Shown: positions 6,886 to 14,527 of the stretch, piece after piece
Position numbering within the stretch: the first letter of the stretch is position 1
Layout of the letters: every line of letters starts with the position of its first letter
Origin: Coemansia sp. RSA 922
Lineage: Eukaryota > Kickxellomycota > Kickxellomycetes > Kickxellales > Kickxellaceae
Reading direction: 5' to 3'
Assembly: GCA_027577415.1 (NCBI GenBank)
Contig: JANBQS010000511.1
Coordinates: 1-16,257 of the forward strand
Length of the DNA stretch: 16,257 nt
Notes under the pieces: model-generated
Database searches by the model: none
What the model saw: only the letters and a program-made list of their open reading frames with translations
What the model was told of the DNA's origin: nothing
Program-made: the position numbers and the translations under genes

Positions 6886-9800
6886 ATGGAGTTTACAACT
6901 CGAGACAAACAGGCGACTCCTCTTGGTCGCAAGAGTGCCCGAGCCAGCGACTCTGCGATGTCCTTGCCTCACGACAACAGGGCGTCCGAGAGCGAGTCAA
7001 ATGACGACGAAGGCGATAGCGACCAGTTCTTTGAAGCAAGCGAGGGAACTCAGCCAGCCAACAAGGCGACTGACTCGAGGGCATCGACAGCGACATCTGT
7101 ATCGGCCATGTCCAGCCCAGTGTTCTTCCACTCGCCCTCGCCTGCATCAGCTGCTGACAGCAGTGCAAGCAGGCCCCGGGCCAGCATAATTGCGGGGGTC
7201 GATGCCGATGACTTGCTGCAAACGGGCGTAGAGCTGGCGATGCGAGCGGTGTGGTTGTTTTTGGACTCGGACTTTGAGCAGATCGAAATACTCTTGAACA
7301 AGAAGCGACACAGTCTTCTGTATGCCTCGGAGGGATATGCGGCGATCCAGTACTTGCGAGCAATGATGACATTTACTAGAGAGGCTATGAGTAGCGCGCA
7401 AAAGGCGGCCGAGAGCACGATCAACCTGACAGCGTACTACCGCAAGCCCCGCGGTGTGGGCGCACTACTGTCGGGTCCAGCGAGTCGGTCGGCCTCGCCT
7501 CAAGTAGATAGTGGGCGGCCACCTAGAAATACACACAGCTTTCCGTTTCGCTCGTCGGAGAAAGAAACGCCCAATGAAAGCAGCAGTACGTCACACAAGA
7601 GCGGCTGGCTGCACTTGGATTCGCCGCGTCTATCGCTGCGTGCCAAAAAGGGAAAGCGCGGCGGTGGGCCAGTTGAAAGTGGCATTGCGTCGACGCCCGG
7701 GTCGTTCGTCAGCATGGATTGTGCTACGTTTCGTGATAAGCATGAAATCGACTCGGATATGCTGGATGCAAAGTTCGGCGACTTGCAGTCTGAAGAAGGC
7801 TCGGCGTATATGTCGGATAGTGGTGCTGAAGAGAAGCTGGATAGGCCGCCGCAAAGGTCGTGGACGTCGGGGCTTACGGGCGTGGCAGACTCGCTGATCG
7901 GCATAGTGCGGGCTGGAACGCAGGCGGTGGGCATTAGCAAGCCCGAATGGCATGTGCTCAAGACCATGACGCCGACGCAGCGCCACGCCGAGCTGGTCCA
8001 CGCCGAGGCGTACTTGGTGCGCGCCGTCCTCAACGTGGCCAGCGGCGACGGAGTCATGGCCGTGTTGAAGGAGAGCTGGCACGTGCGCTCGGCCTACGCC
8101 ACCTACCGCGGCTGCTACGCCTACATCCAGGACGTCTATTCGGAGGGCGGCACTGTCGACGACCACTTTGTCAGCGGCACGTATCTTGGCATGGGTATCT
8201 TCAATCTCATCCTGAGTATGCTGCCCGCCAAACTGCTGCGCTTCATCGAGCTCGTTGGATTCTCCGCTGACCGCAAGCTGGGCCTCGAGCTGCTGGCGAT
8301 TGCTGCTGGCTGGCGCTCAGACACAGACATCTCGCGTCTAATGGATCCGCCGCCTACTGCATCCGACGCTCGCGCAAAGCTTGGGATCCATCCGTGTGGC
8401 ATGGGCCTTCGCTCAGAGTTCTGCTCTATCGTGTTGCAGGTCTACCATGTGTTCCTCTGCAGCGACTTGTTCTTGGGCTACCCGAATCTGCCCTTGGTCG
8501 ATGCCGTGCTTAGACGCGCTGTCGAGAGCCATCCACGCGGCCTCATATTCATGTATTTTGATGGTCGCCTGCTCATGTCCCGCACGCACCTGGACGACGC
8601 CATTGGCCGCTTCAGCGAGCTCATCCACCAGGGGAAGGGTGCCGTCAAGGATATGCATCTCGGTACTGAGGCACGTATCGAGAAGACTCCTGATAGCATG
8701 ACTGAGTCACTGCTGATTGACGAGCTCAGCGCCTTGGATCTGGACGGCACGCCTTTGGATGACGCGGCATCGACTCTGCCAAAGGCTGGGGTTTCTGGTA
8801 GTGCTGTGCCGAGCGCTAATGAGTGGCGTCAGCTCCAGTATCTGGGCTACTGGGAGCGCTCCTTGTGTCTCATGTCCTTGGGCCGCTGGATGGAGGCGGC
8901 CGAGGGGTTCAATACCTTGCGCAAGGAGAATAATTGGAATAAGGGCGTATACACATATGCACTCGCTGCTTGTATCTGGGAGCACTACCTGGCGCTAAGT
9001 GACGGCGTTGCCGCGACGGATCCATCCCAGGCTAGCGAGGAGCAACGTCGGCTCCTGGCCATCGTGCGTTTACTCATGGAGCTGGTGCCGACGCTGAAAC
9101 GCAAGGTCGCTGGAAAATCAATTCCGGTCGAGAAATTCGTCATCCGTAAGGCTAGCAAGTTCCGCCAACAAGAAGACTTTTTATTGCGTCCCGGTCTAGA
9201 GCTCCTCCACGTGTGGAACCTCTACAGCAAGATGCCTCATGCCCGGCTATTGGTTTTGCGCGACGAGGTCGATGCTGAGATTGCCCGGCTAGGTGACAAG
9301 GAGGCGTACCGCCATGAGTTTTATTACGACGATTTGGCCGTTCTCTTGATGACTAAGGGCTGTGTCTTGCGCGAACTCGCATACCCGACGTATATTTCTA
9401 CGCTGTCTTCAAGGGCTACTACCGCTCAGCATGAGTTTGCGCTTGAGGGCGCATCCTTGCATGAGCTGGCGCCGCTGGCGATTGACTCGCTCTTGCGCCT
9501 CTTGCGTCTGGTGCCGCTGATTGAGCGCGACCATTATTTGGGCGTTTTGGCTCGCTTCCACCTGGGCAACCTCTACTTGGCACTTGTCTCCGAAAAGTCG
9601 CATCAAACTGACTGGGCACGAGCACACTGGAAGTGTATCCTCAGTGGCAAACCACTGAACTCACCGCCGTTTCTCTCTACTGACGAGTACCAAGCACATG
9701 TTGAGCGGGTATCGGGACTGGGGCCAAATAGCTCGAAGGGCCATGGGGCGGCTCCAGGCTGTGAAGTTGAGGAAGGTATTTTGCAAGCGTCGGGCCATTC

Positions 9801-9957
9801 GTCGCTTGCGTTTTACAACAAAACACATGTAGTTGCTGACTGGAACTATTCGCCGCCATACTGGTCTGACTCCAAAAAGTACTCGCTGGAAAATATGCTC
9901 GAAGTAAGGACCTTCAATGCCGACAACCGTTTGAAGGACTCGCTTGCTTCAGAATAA
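6886..9957 (+). CDS. IML2: Iml2/TTC39-family TPR protein
   Basis: A 1023-residue protein of the Iml2/TTC39 family (PF10300). Residues 1-105 are acidic, Ser-rich and disordered. The family domain begins at about 110 (MRAVWLFLDSDFEQIE, then YAAIQYLRAMMTFTREAM). A second disordered insert fills about 190-345. The domain resumes with HAELVHAEAYLVRAVL, SYATYRGCY-type helix (VRSAYATYRGCYAYIQ), and GTYLGMGIFNLILSMLPAKL near 430-450. TPR-like repeats follow (YWERSLCLMSLGRWMEAAEGF near 655; RFHLGNLYLALV near 890). In yeast Iml2 (731 aa) is a mitochondria- and lipid-droplet-linked protein needed to clear protein inclusions; metazoan TTC39B acts in sterol metabolism. The larger size here comes from the disordered tracts. 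ATG 6886 is the first ATG in frame. GC content and codon use are higher than in the array to the right. Confidence 0.9.
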   Translation: MEFTTRDKQATPLGRKSARASDSAMSLPHDNRASESESNDDEGDSDQFFEASEGTQPANKATDSRASTATSVSAMSSPVFFHSPSPASAADSSASRPRASIIAGVDADDLLQTGVELAMRAVWLFLDSDFEQIEILLNKKRHSLLYASEGYAAIQYLRAMMTFTREAMSSAQKAAESTINLTAYYRKPRGVGALLSGPASRSASPQVDSGRPPRNTHSFPFRSSEKETPNESSSTSHKSGWLHLDSPRLSLRAKKGKRGGGPVESGIASTPGSFVSMDCATFRDKHEIDSDMLDAKFGDLQSEEGSAYMSDSGAEEKLDRPPQRSWTSGLTGVADSLIGIVRAGTQAVGISKPEWHVLKTMTPTQRHAELVHAEAYLVRAVLNVASGDGVMAVLKESWHVRSAYATYRGCYAYIQDVYSEGGTVDDHFVSGTYLGMGIFNLILSMLPAKLLRFIELVGFSADRKLGLELLAIAAGWRSDTDISRLMDPPPTASDARAKLGIHPCGMGLRSEFCSIVLQVYHVFLCSDLFLGYPNLPLVDAVLRRAVESHPRGLIFMYFDGRLLMSRTHLDDAIGRFSELIHQGKGAVKDMHLGTEARIEKTPDSMTESLLIDELSALDLDGTPLDDAASTLPKAGVSGSAVPSANEWRQLQYLGYWERSLCLMSLGRWMEAAEGFNTLRKENNWNKGVYTYALAACIWEHYLALSDGVAATDPSQASEEQRRLLAIVRLLMELVPTLKRKVAGKSIPVEKFVIRKASKFRQQEDFLLRPGLELLHVWNLYSKMPHARLLVLRDEVDAEIARLGDKEAYRHEFYYDDLAVLLMTKGCVLRELAYPTYISTLSSRATTAQHEFALEGASLHELAPLAIDSLLRLLRLVPLIERDHYLGVLARFHLGNLYLALVSEKSHQTDWARAHWKCILSGKPLNSPPFLSTDEYQAHVERVSGLGPNSSKGHGAAPGCEVEEGILQASGHSSLAFYNKTHVVADWNYSPPYWSDSKKYSLENMLEVRTFNADNRLKDSLASE

Positions 9958-9984
9958 GGTATTCTTTCTCTTGGTTACAATATA

Positions 9985-10172
9985 CTTGAGATTTGAAGCA
10001 TATTTATGTGGTGATTCTTTATTTATTGACTAGGGTAAAAAAAAACTTTAATACTAGTAGACTAGGTGTCATAGCAAGCTTTACAAACGTGTCTGGAGTA
10101 CGTTTATCAACTGGACATCATTCATGCTTTTCGCCACATACTTTAACCACTTGCGCCTCCTCACTGCGAAGG
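9985..10172 (-). repeat. 3' flank of unit A, repeated behind units B and C
   Basis: Behind each small-family gene lies a related 3' flank. On the plus strand it reads TTTATTTATTGACTAGGGTA here, TTTCTTTATTAACCGGGGTA at about 10934, and GTTATTTATTAACTAGAGTA at about 12492. On the gene strand this gives AATAAA-type poly-A signals (10017-10027 here), roughly 150 nt behind the stop of unit A. Unit A and B also share TAGRCTAGGTGTC just beside it. The duplicated unit therefore includes the 3' UTR. Confidence 0.55.
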
Positions 10173-10427
10173 TTAGGCCAACAATGAAGTTTCAACAGAA
10201 ATTTTTTTCCCAGCATTGAGTATGACCACATGGATATAATAGCCATCCATGTTATAAGTACCAGGCTTTACATTGGTAAGTCTGGTCCATTCGTCGGCAG
10301 ACAAGGTTGTTGGTTGCTCACGAGGTGTTATAGTGGCGATATACTGTCCTGCATGCAAAAGTGCCAAACCTTGGATAGCGTTCTCAAATGTTTTTATTGT
10401 ACACTTAGGAGTACCTTGGTCAGTCAT
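10173..10427 (-). CDS. Family 1 tandem gene, copy A (84 aa)
   Basis: The smallest of three paralogues. The core reads GLALLHAGQYIATITP (31-ish onward), then LSADEWTRL, PGTYNMDGYYIHVVI and a basic/Thr-rich end; it lacks the acidic tail of copies B and C. There is no signal peptide or membrane span, so a small intracellular or binding protein is likely. No known domain is recognised. Start is ATG 10427: the frame is open to 10568, but the TATA box lies at 10536-10544, inside that extension, and the ATG context (ATGACTGAC) aligns with that of copy B. Promoter and 3' flank are shared with copy B, indicating duplication of the whole transcription unit. Confidence 0.7.
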   Translation of the reverse strand: MTDQGTPKCTIKTFENAIQGLALLHAGQYIATITPREQPTTLSADEWTRLTNVKPGTYNMDGYYIHVVILNAGKKISVETSLLA

Positions 10428-10535
10428 GCTTCGATAATTGATACTTGTTGCGAGTTGTAAGAAATATAATGGAGAGCTAAGAGAATAATGAGGAGTAGGG
10501 AAGAAGGAGAAAAAAAGTGCTGAACGGCGGACGCC

Positions 10536-10544
10536 TATTTTATA
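10536..10544 (-). promoter_or_regulatory. TATA box of copy A
   Basis: TATAAAATA on the minus strand, 109-117 nt before ATG 10427. It lies in the same place as the box of copy B, and both have the element ACAAAAAGGCAG (plus strand) further upstream (near 10583 and 11781). The stretch next to the ATG (GCTTCRATAATTGATACTTG on the plus strand) is also shared. Confidence 0.7.
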
Positions 10545-10564
10545 TTCTTGGCCTAGCGACTTGA

Positions 10565-10930
10565 CCACGTCTCACTCAGCGGCACAAAAAGGCAGACAAG
10601 TTCTTTTTAAAAAATATGACATAGTGCTTGATTTGGGTTGAGGTGGTTGGGGGGCACTGCTCACCACTCCCTCACTTGGAAAAGTCTCCCTTTGAGGGAT
10701 GGTGTTTTTCCTGCTTTGACCAACACCTCCATTTGGAGCATTCTCCTTTTCCCTTTAGGTCATCCTTCCCCGTTTGTCTTGAATTTGTGTCTGGAAGTAG
10801 CCTATTTAAGTATATTTACTTGGTAATATTGTCTAAACAAAGGAGCAACATATTCAAGCACAAACAAAATACCACCTCTGTGAACGAGAAATAAAGCTAT
10901 TTTGTATTGTTTTCTGACTAACCCGGCGTG
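10565..10930 (-). promoter_or_regulatory. Upstream region of copy A, duplicated in copy B
   Basis: No gene is visible in these about 365 bases. They align in blocks with 12200-12500, for example CCTATTTRAGTAT preceded by GTCTGGAAGYAG (10790-10812 and 12350-12376), then GAGCAACATATTCAAGCA / CAGCAACATGTTCGAGCA. CTTTG/CAAAG cores occur at 10690, 10714 and 10838, and a CCCTTTAGGT element at about 10755 recurs at about 12294. An 88-codon plus-strand frame at 10628 is not kept in the second copy, so the conservation looks regulatory rather than coding. Confidence 0.5.
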
Positions 10931-11232
10931 CAGTTTCTTTATTAACCGGGGTATAACACGAGTTCTTGTAGGCTAGGTGTCCTGATGGTCTTACAAAGAA
11001 TAGTCAGCCTACCTCATTGAAAGTGAAAGATGCGGTCTGCCTATACGTATTACCTAAAATGTATAATAAACGTCGGCAAAATATGACAGGTTCACAGGTC
11101 GTTGCTTACATTGTTAAACCAAATAGTTATTTGTTCATATTCTTAAACAATACCAGCTACAAATACTATGAAACAATGCTACTATAAGTCAATAAGAGCT
11201 ATTTGGAGGCTGCATGCTTAAATAAAACTGTC

Positions 11233-11622
11233 TTACTGGTATAGGTTAAGATTGACATTTGTTTCGAAATAATCAACACCAAGTCCTCCGCCCTCTTCCA
11301 TTTCAAATCCCTCGTCCTCATTTGCGCGCGCTTCGGCTTGGGCCCCCACATTATGTGAGGGGTTGGGTGAGGCTGAAGTTTCGACAATAACAAAACGCTT
11401 GCGGGTGAGACCAAACGCAGGACTGACATGTATGTAATAGCCGCCCATGTTGTAAGAACCAGGGTTTCCACTAATAAGTCTAGCCCAATCGGGTTCATTT
11501 ATGGCCTCTGGCTTTACTGGTGCTATAGAATTGATATACTGACACACATCAATGAGTGCCAGGCGGTCGTCAGTACTCTTAAACCTTTTTTCTCCATATG
11601 TAGGAATACTTTGGCTAGACAT
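11233..11622 (-). CDS. Family 1 tandem gene, copy B (129 aa)
   Basis: Second paralogue, starting at ATG 11622. The core matches copies A and C: RLALIDVCQYINSIAP, then EPDWARLISGNPGSYNMGGYYIHVS, followed by a basic segment (TRKRFVIVETSA). Unlike copy A it has an extra acidic tail (ANEDEGFEMEEGGG) and an Asn-rich end. No signal peptide, membrane span or known domain. The conserved QYI, Trp, PG and YNM..YYIH positions suggest one compact fold. It shares promoter architecture with copy A and 3' flank with both. Confidence 0.75.
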   Translation of the reverse strand: MSSQSIPTYGEKRFKSTDDRLALIDVCQYINSIAPVKPEAINEPDWARLISGNPGSYNMGGYYIHVSPAFGLTRKRFVIVETSASPNPSHNVGAQAEARANEDEGFEMEEGGGLGVDYFETNVNLNLYQ

Positions 11623-11733
11623 GCTTCAATAATTGATACTTGCAAGGTGTTGTAAGATAAATAACAAAGTTCCAAGAGAATAACGAGGGGTAGAGAAGCA
11701 AGAAAGGAAAATGTGCTGCACCGCAGATGCCTG

Positions 11734-11742
11734 TTTTTTATA
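11734..11742 (-). promoter_or_regulatory. TATA box of copy B
   Basis: TATAAAAAA on the minus strand, 112-120 nt before ATG 11622, at the same relative place as the TATA box of copy A. Confidence 0.7.
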
Positions 11743-11789
11743 CTCGACTGAGCTACTTGGAAAACACCCCACCCCACGACACAAAAAGG

Positions 11790-12200
11790 CAGTCAAGCCC
11801 TTTGCCTTGCTTCACAATTTCCTAATTGACTCAGAAATAGATTTTAGTGTAGGGTGAATATCGTATCTGATTATTGTTGAAAGCCTTTGTTACTTAGTGA
11901 GCGTAGCGAGACTTGAAGCGTATAGAATATAATAAATATGAGCGTAAAAAAGTGAGAACAAGTGTCTACCTCTGGATGTCGACGGGCTAATGTTTATATA
12001 GCCTTTTTCATGGCTCGTTTCCATAAACGGAGATACGCCATTCCCGATACTCTTAGTGTCGCCGTGTTGTGTCTCTTTGTAGGCGGGCGATCATCTATCG
12101 GTGGCGGGTCATTTGGGCGTTGTAAGTCCGTGGTAACCAATAAACGTGTATCAGCATTGGATTGATCACGTGGGCCCTCACGCTGCGCTATGGCGTGCGT
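11790..12200. other. Extra sequence in unit B relative to unit A
   Basis: Units A and B align on both sides of this stretch (ACAAAAAGGCAGNCAAG before it, the CTTTGAGGG region after it), but these about 400 bases have no counterpart in unit A. A 67-codon plus-strand frame (11962-12165) lies inside and has no recognisable domain. The candidate LTR listed separately would explain most of the insert. Confidence 0.45.
11875..12153. mobile_element. Candidate solo LTR (about 280 bp)
   Basis: The segment starts TGTTGAAAGCC and ends GTGTATCA, the TG...CA ends of LTRs. Inside, a TATA-like TTTATATAGCC (11993-12003) comes before AATAAA (12139-12144) near the 3' end, an order typical of an LTR on the plus strand. 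It sits in DNA absent from the sister unit A. Against it, no clean 5-bp target duplication is seen (ATTAT on the left, GCATT on the right) and no internal retrotransposon part is present. The exact ends are therefore tentative. Confidence 0.3.
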
Positions 12201-12500
12201 AACACCTTTGAGGGCCTTTGAAAACCTGTGGTTGAGAGGTCCAAGACACTTCCTTCTTTGAGCAACACTCTCCTTTTGAGGCAGTATCTAGTTCCCTTTA
12301 GGTAAAGCCCCACAAAGAGGAAAAAAGCATATCCACTTTCTTTAACTGTATGTCTGGAAGCAGCCTATTTGAGTATCTAGATTCTAAGCGATGTTGCATC
12401 AATCTGGTATCATTGCCTAAGCAGAGCAGCAACATGTTCGAGCATGGTTGTACTTTGCAGCATTGGTAATAACACAGCTATTTCTTAGAAGTTATTTATT
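12200..12500 (-). promoter_or_regulatory. Second copy of the family 1 upstream region
   Basis: This aligns in blocks with 10620-10900 and lies upstream of copy B beyond the insert. It carries CTTTG/CAAAG cores at 12206, 12216, 12256, 12313 and 12453, with CACCTTTGAGGGCCTTTGA at its start. It holds no convincing open frame. Confidence 0.45.
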
Positions 12501-12617
12501 AACTAGAGTAAGACATAGATTCTAGTAAGCAATGCGCCATGGCAAAATTTAGTAGGTGAGTTCAATTGACCTCCTAAAAGGTTGAGGTGCACAGTTTGCC
12601 AACTGTTTGGTATGTCA

Positions 12618-12989
12618 TTACGTACACAGGAAATATTCACACTCAGCGTATCCCTCATCTATTTTCTCGCATACTTCGTCGTCTTTCTTATTTACTCCGT
12701 TTTCACCATAGTCCTGTGAGGGAATTGGTTTAGGCAATAATGTAACTTTGACAGTGACAAGCTCGCACCTGCCATATTTCTTGGTACTTATATGAATGTA
12801 GTAGCTGCCCATGTTATAAACACCTGGCATTACATTGGTGAGTCCGGTCCATTCTACGTTAGACAAGGTTTCTGGTATCCCGCGAGGTGTTATAGAGGCA
12901 ATATACTGCCCTGCATTCAAGTGTGCCTTACCTTTGACAGTGCTCTTAAATTCTCTCTGTTCGCATTTGGGAATACTTTGATTAGGCAT
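12618..12989 (-). CDS. Family 1 tandem gene, copy C (123 aa)
   Basis: Third paralogue, starting at ATG 12989. The start MPNQSIPKCEQREFKS parallels copy B (MSSQSIPTYGEKRFKS). The core reads KAHLNAGQYIASITP, LSNVEWTGLTNV, then PGVYNMGSYYIHIS. An acidic, Lys-containing tail follows (NKKDDEVCEKIDEGYAECEY), ending in FLCT. In the middle it is closer to copy A, and at the start and tail to copy B. The region just before the ATG differs from copies A and B: there is no TATA box at about -110, and further up it is sequence homologous to the 3' flank of a family 2 gene. It has thus been joined to a different upstream region. The frame is open to 13241, but without ATG. Confidence 0.72.
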   Translation of the reverse strand: MPNQSIPKCEQREFKSTVKGKAHLNAGQYIASITPRGIPETLSNVEWTGLTNVMPGVYNMGSYYIHISTKKYGRCELVTVKVTLLPKPIPSQDYGENGVNKKDDEVCEKIDEGYAECEYFLCT

Positions 12990-13144
12990 AATACAATATT
13001 TATTTACTATGTTCGCACAGGTGGATAGAAAAACAAATAAAAATGTAAAAAAAAATCGAGTAAAAAGAAGAAAATCAGAGCGGCTTTGTAGAAAAGCAGT
13101 CAATGCCTCTTGTCCACATGATAGCCAAGTGCACCCCAAAGACT

Positions 13145-13330
13145 TTAGTTGGCCGCATGAACGCAGCACCTCGTAAATTGCAGCCCAATTTGAACCAGCT
13201 GCAGGTAGACAAGTATGTTTATAAAATATATTGGAATGCAAGTAAACCTAGCTGACTGATGGAGATAAACTACTTTATAGGCAGCACACCAATTCTATGG
13301 CTCTTATTGCTTGGTAGCCCTTACAATGGC
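13145..13330 (-). repeat. Duplicated spacer and gene end, copy 1
   Basis: Matches 14349-14527. Shared anchors are AGTTGGCCGCATGAA, AAATTGCAGCCCAATTTGAA, GTAGACAAGT, TTTATAAAA, AAGTAAA-CTAGCTGA and CCAATTCTA. It lies behind the first membrane-protein gene and runs into its 3' coding end. The conserved TTTATAAAA (13218-13226) is a possible TATA box on either strand. Confidence 0.75.
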
Positions 13331-14026
13331 CTTCTTGGACGAGTCGTGTATGATGTACATACACCAAGCTGCTGTGTATACAACGGCAGTATACAGGCCT
13401 AACACGCTTCCGTAAGGGATAAATGAGTGTAGAGTAAACACCAAAGTTACAGGTATAACTCCAAATAGAGCAGTTCCAAGGGGTCTAGTGATCGGGAATC
13501 GGGTTTGCGACAGAACCAATGCAAGCACCAATGGTACAGCAAACCTCAGTACATGGCACTTTAAAGCACTATGCTCGGTAAAGCCAAGAGCTGGTCCACT
13601 GTCGAATAGAACTTGTGAATAGAAAGCATACCATTCTAACGAATCTTTGCTTTCGCCTAACCGCTTGCGTATAGCACAACGTACAGCATACAGCAGATAG
13701 CTGGTGTAAAACGCAAAGAATAGAAACATGGTAGTTCTAGAGTCGGCGTTTCCAATACTGCGGGGAATGAAATACGCAAATATCATCTCGCCCAAGCCAT
13801 AAATAAAAGCGGACCAAGCCTGTAACACAAATTGGGCACCTAGAGCATTATGCAGTACGGTCGTCCTTGCTTTGTTCACTGGGGTGCTTTGAAAATACTG
13901 ACAGCTACCAAGGTCTCTAATAGTTTCGTCCAATTCAAGGTCATTGGGCGAAGTATGTTTTCCAACATTTAAATTGATATCTGAGCTGACGGTGTTACGC
14001 TCTTCATTGGAGTATTCTGTCGCCAT
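13304..14026 (-). CDS. Family 2 tandem gene, copy 1: membrane protein (240 aa)
   Basis: Start is ATG 14026 (MATEYSNEE); copy 2 starts at the equivalent ATG. Residues 1-60 are polar, with a conserved SPNDLE motif. About five membrane segments follow, near 66-88, 99-119, 160-174, 184-204 and 208-226. Between the second and third lies a conserved loop, WYAFYSQVLFDSGP...HSALKCH. TLVFTLHSFIPYG near 194-206 is shared by all copies with small changes. There is no signal peptide of classic form, no transporter or enzyme signature and no family that I recognise. An AATAAAAC at 14121-14128 (minus strand) may serve as TATA box about 95 nt upstream. The last third is nearly identical to copy 2. Confidence 0.75.
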   Translation of the reverse strand: MATEYSNEERNTVSSDINLNVGKHTSPNDLELDETIRDLGSCQYFQSTPVNKARTTVLHNALGAQFVLQAWSAFIYGLGEMIFAYFIPRSIGNADSRTTMFLFFAFYTSYLLYAVRCAIRKRLGESKDSLEWYAFYSQVLFDSGPALGFTEHSALKCHVLRFAVPLVLALVLSQTRFPITRPLGTALFGVIPVTLVFTLHSFIPYGSVLGLYTAVVYTAAWCMYIIHDSSKKAIVRATKQ

Positions 14027-14348
14027 ATGCAAGTTTCAAATAATAAAATGGAACTAATTTGCTGGAAAAATAAAATGCAAGAAGAAGAGTAGGCCATATT
14101 CAAAAATGCCAAGAGAAGGTGTTTTATTCCACATTTCAAAGGACTTTAGCATGCCAAAGAATACCTTTGATCAAAGCTGGAAGCAAAGAACATCCTTTAA
14201 ACAAAGCCAAAGGCATAGCGCAGTCAAAGTCTTTGGCTTGGTGCGTTGAGCTGGGTGCCCTGTCGCCAACTGCTGCCGCCATGTCCAGCCGTTAGAGCTC
14301 AACTGCTGCTAAATAAATGTAGCTAAACGCCTTGTCGTAATCGGATTA
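14027..14348 (-). promoter_or_regulatory. Upstream region of membrane gene copy 1 with a CAAAG cluster
   Basis: The bases next to the ATG (TTTCAAATAATAAAATGGAAC on the plus strand) match the same place before copy 2. Between 14137 and 14235 there are nine CAAAG or CTTTG cores (14137, 14155, 14165, 14172, 14184, 14202, 14208, 14225, 14231). Among them is the perfect palindrome CTTTGATCAAAG at 14165-14176. CAAAG preceded by A/T is the core site of HMG-box DNA-binding proteins, among them fungal mating and sexual-development regulators. The remainder to 14348 shows no gene. Confidence 0.5.
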
Positions 14349-14527
14349 GTTGGCCGCATGAAGATAGAATATCTTAAATTGCAGCCCAATTTGAAATAGT
14401 TGCTGGTAGACAAGTGGGTTTATAAAAGTATTGAAAGACAAGTAAAACTAGCTGATTGACAGAGGTACACTACTGTATAGGCAGTGCGCCAATTCTACGG
14501 CTATTCTTGCTTCGCAGCTCTTACAAT
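14349..14527 (-). repeat. Duplicated spacer and gene end, copy 2
   Basis: Partner of 13145-13330, lying behind the second membrane gene. It holds TTTATAAAA inside AGTGGGTTTATAAAAG, a 16-base string also found at 1593-1608. The pair shows that the duplicated unit of family 2 reached about 150 bp past the stop codon. Confidence 0.75.

Noticed and set aside
7500..8166. Long minus-strand frames inside the Iml2 gene
   Set aside because: They are antisense to a clearly recognised family protein in GC-rich DNA, where stop codons are rare; typical shadows.
10628..10894. 88-codon plus-strand frame upstream of copy A
   Set aside because: The homologous region 12200-12500 does not keep the frame, so conservation is not at protein level.
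12990..13241. 84-codon upstream extension of family 1 copy C
   Set aside because: It starts with TTG, not ATG, has no counterpart in copies A and B, and lies in the duplicated non-coding spacer.
13320..13400. Plus-strand ATG about 105 nt after TTTATAAAA at 13218
   Set aside because: The frame is short, lies antisense to the end of membrane copy 1, and the equivalent frame behind copy 2 stops after a few codons.
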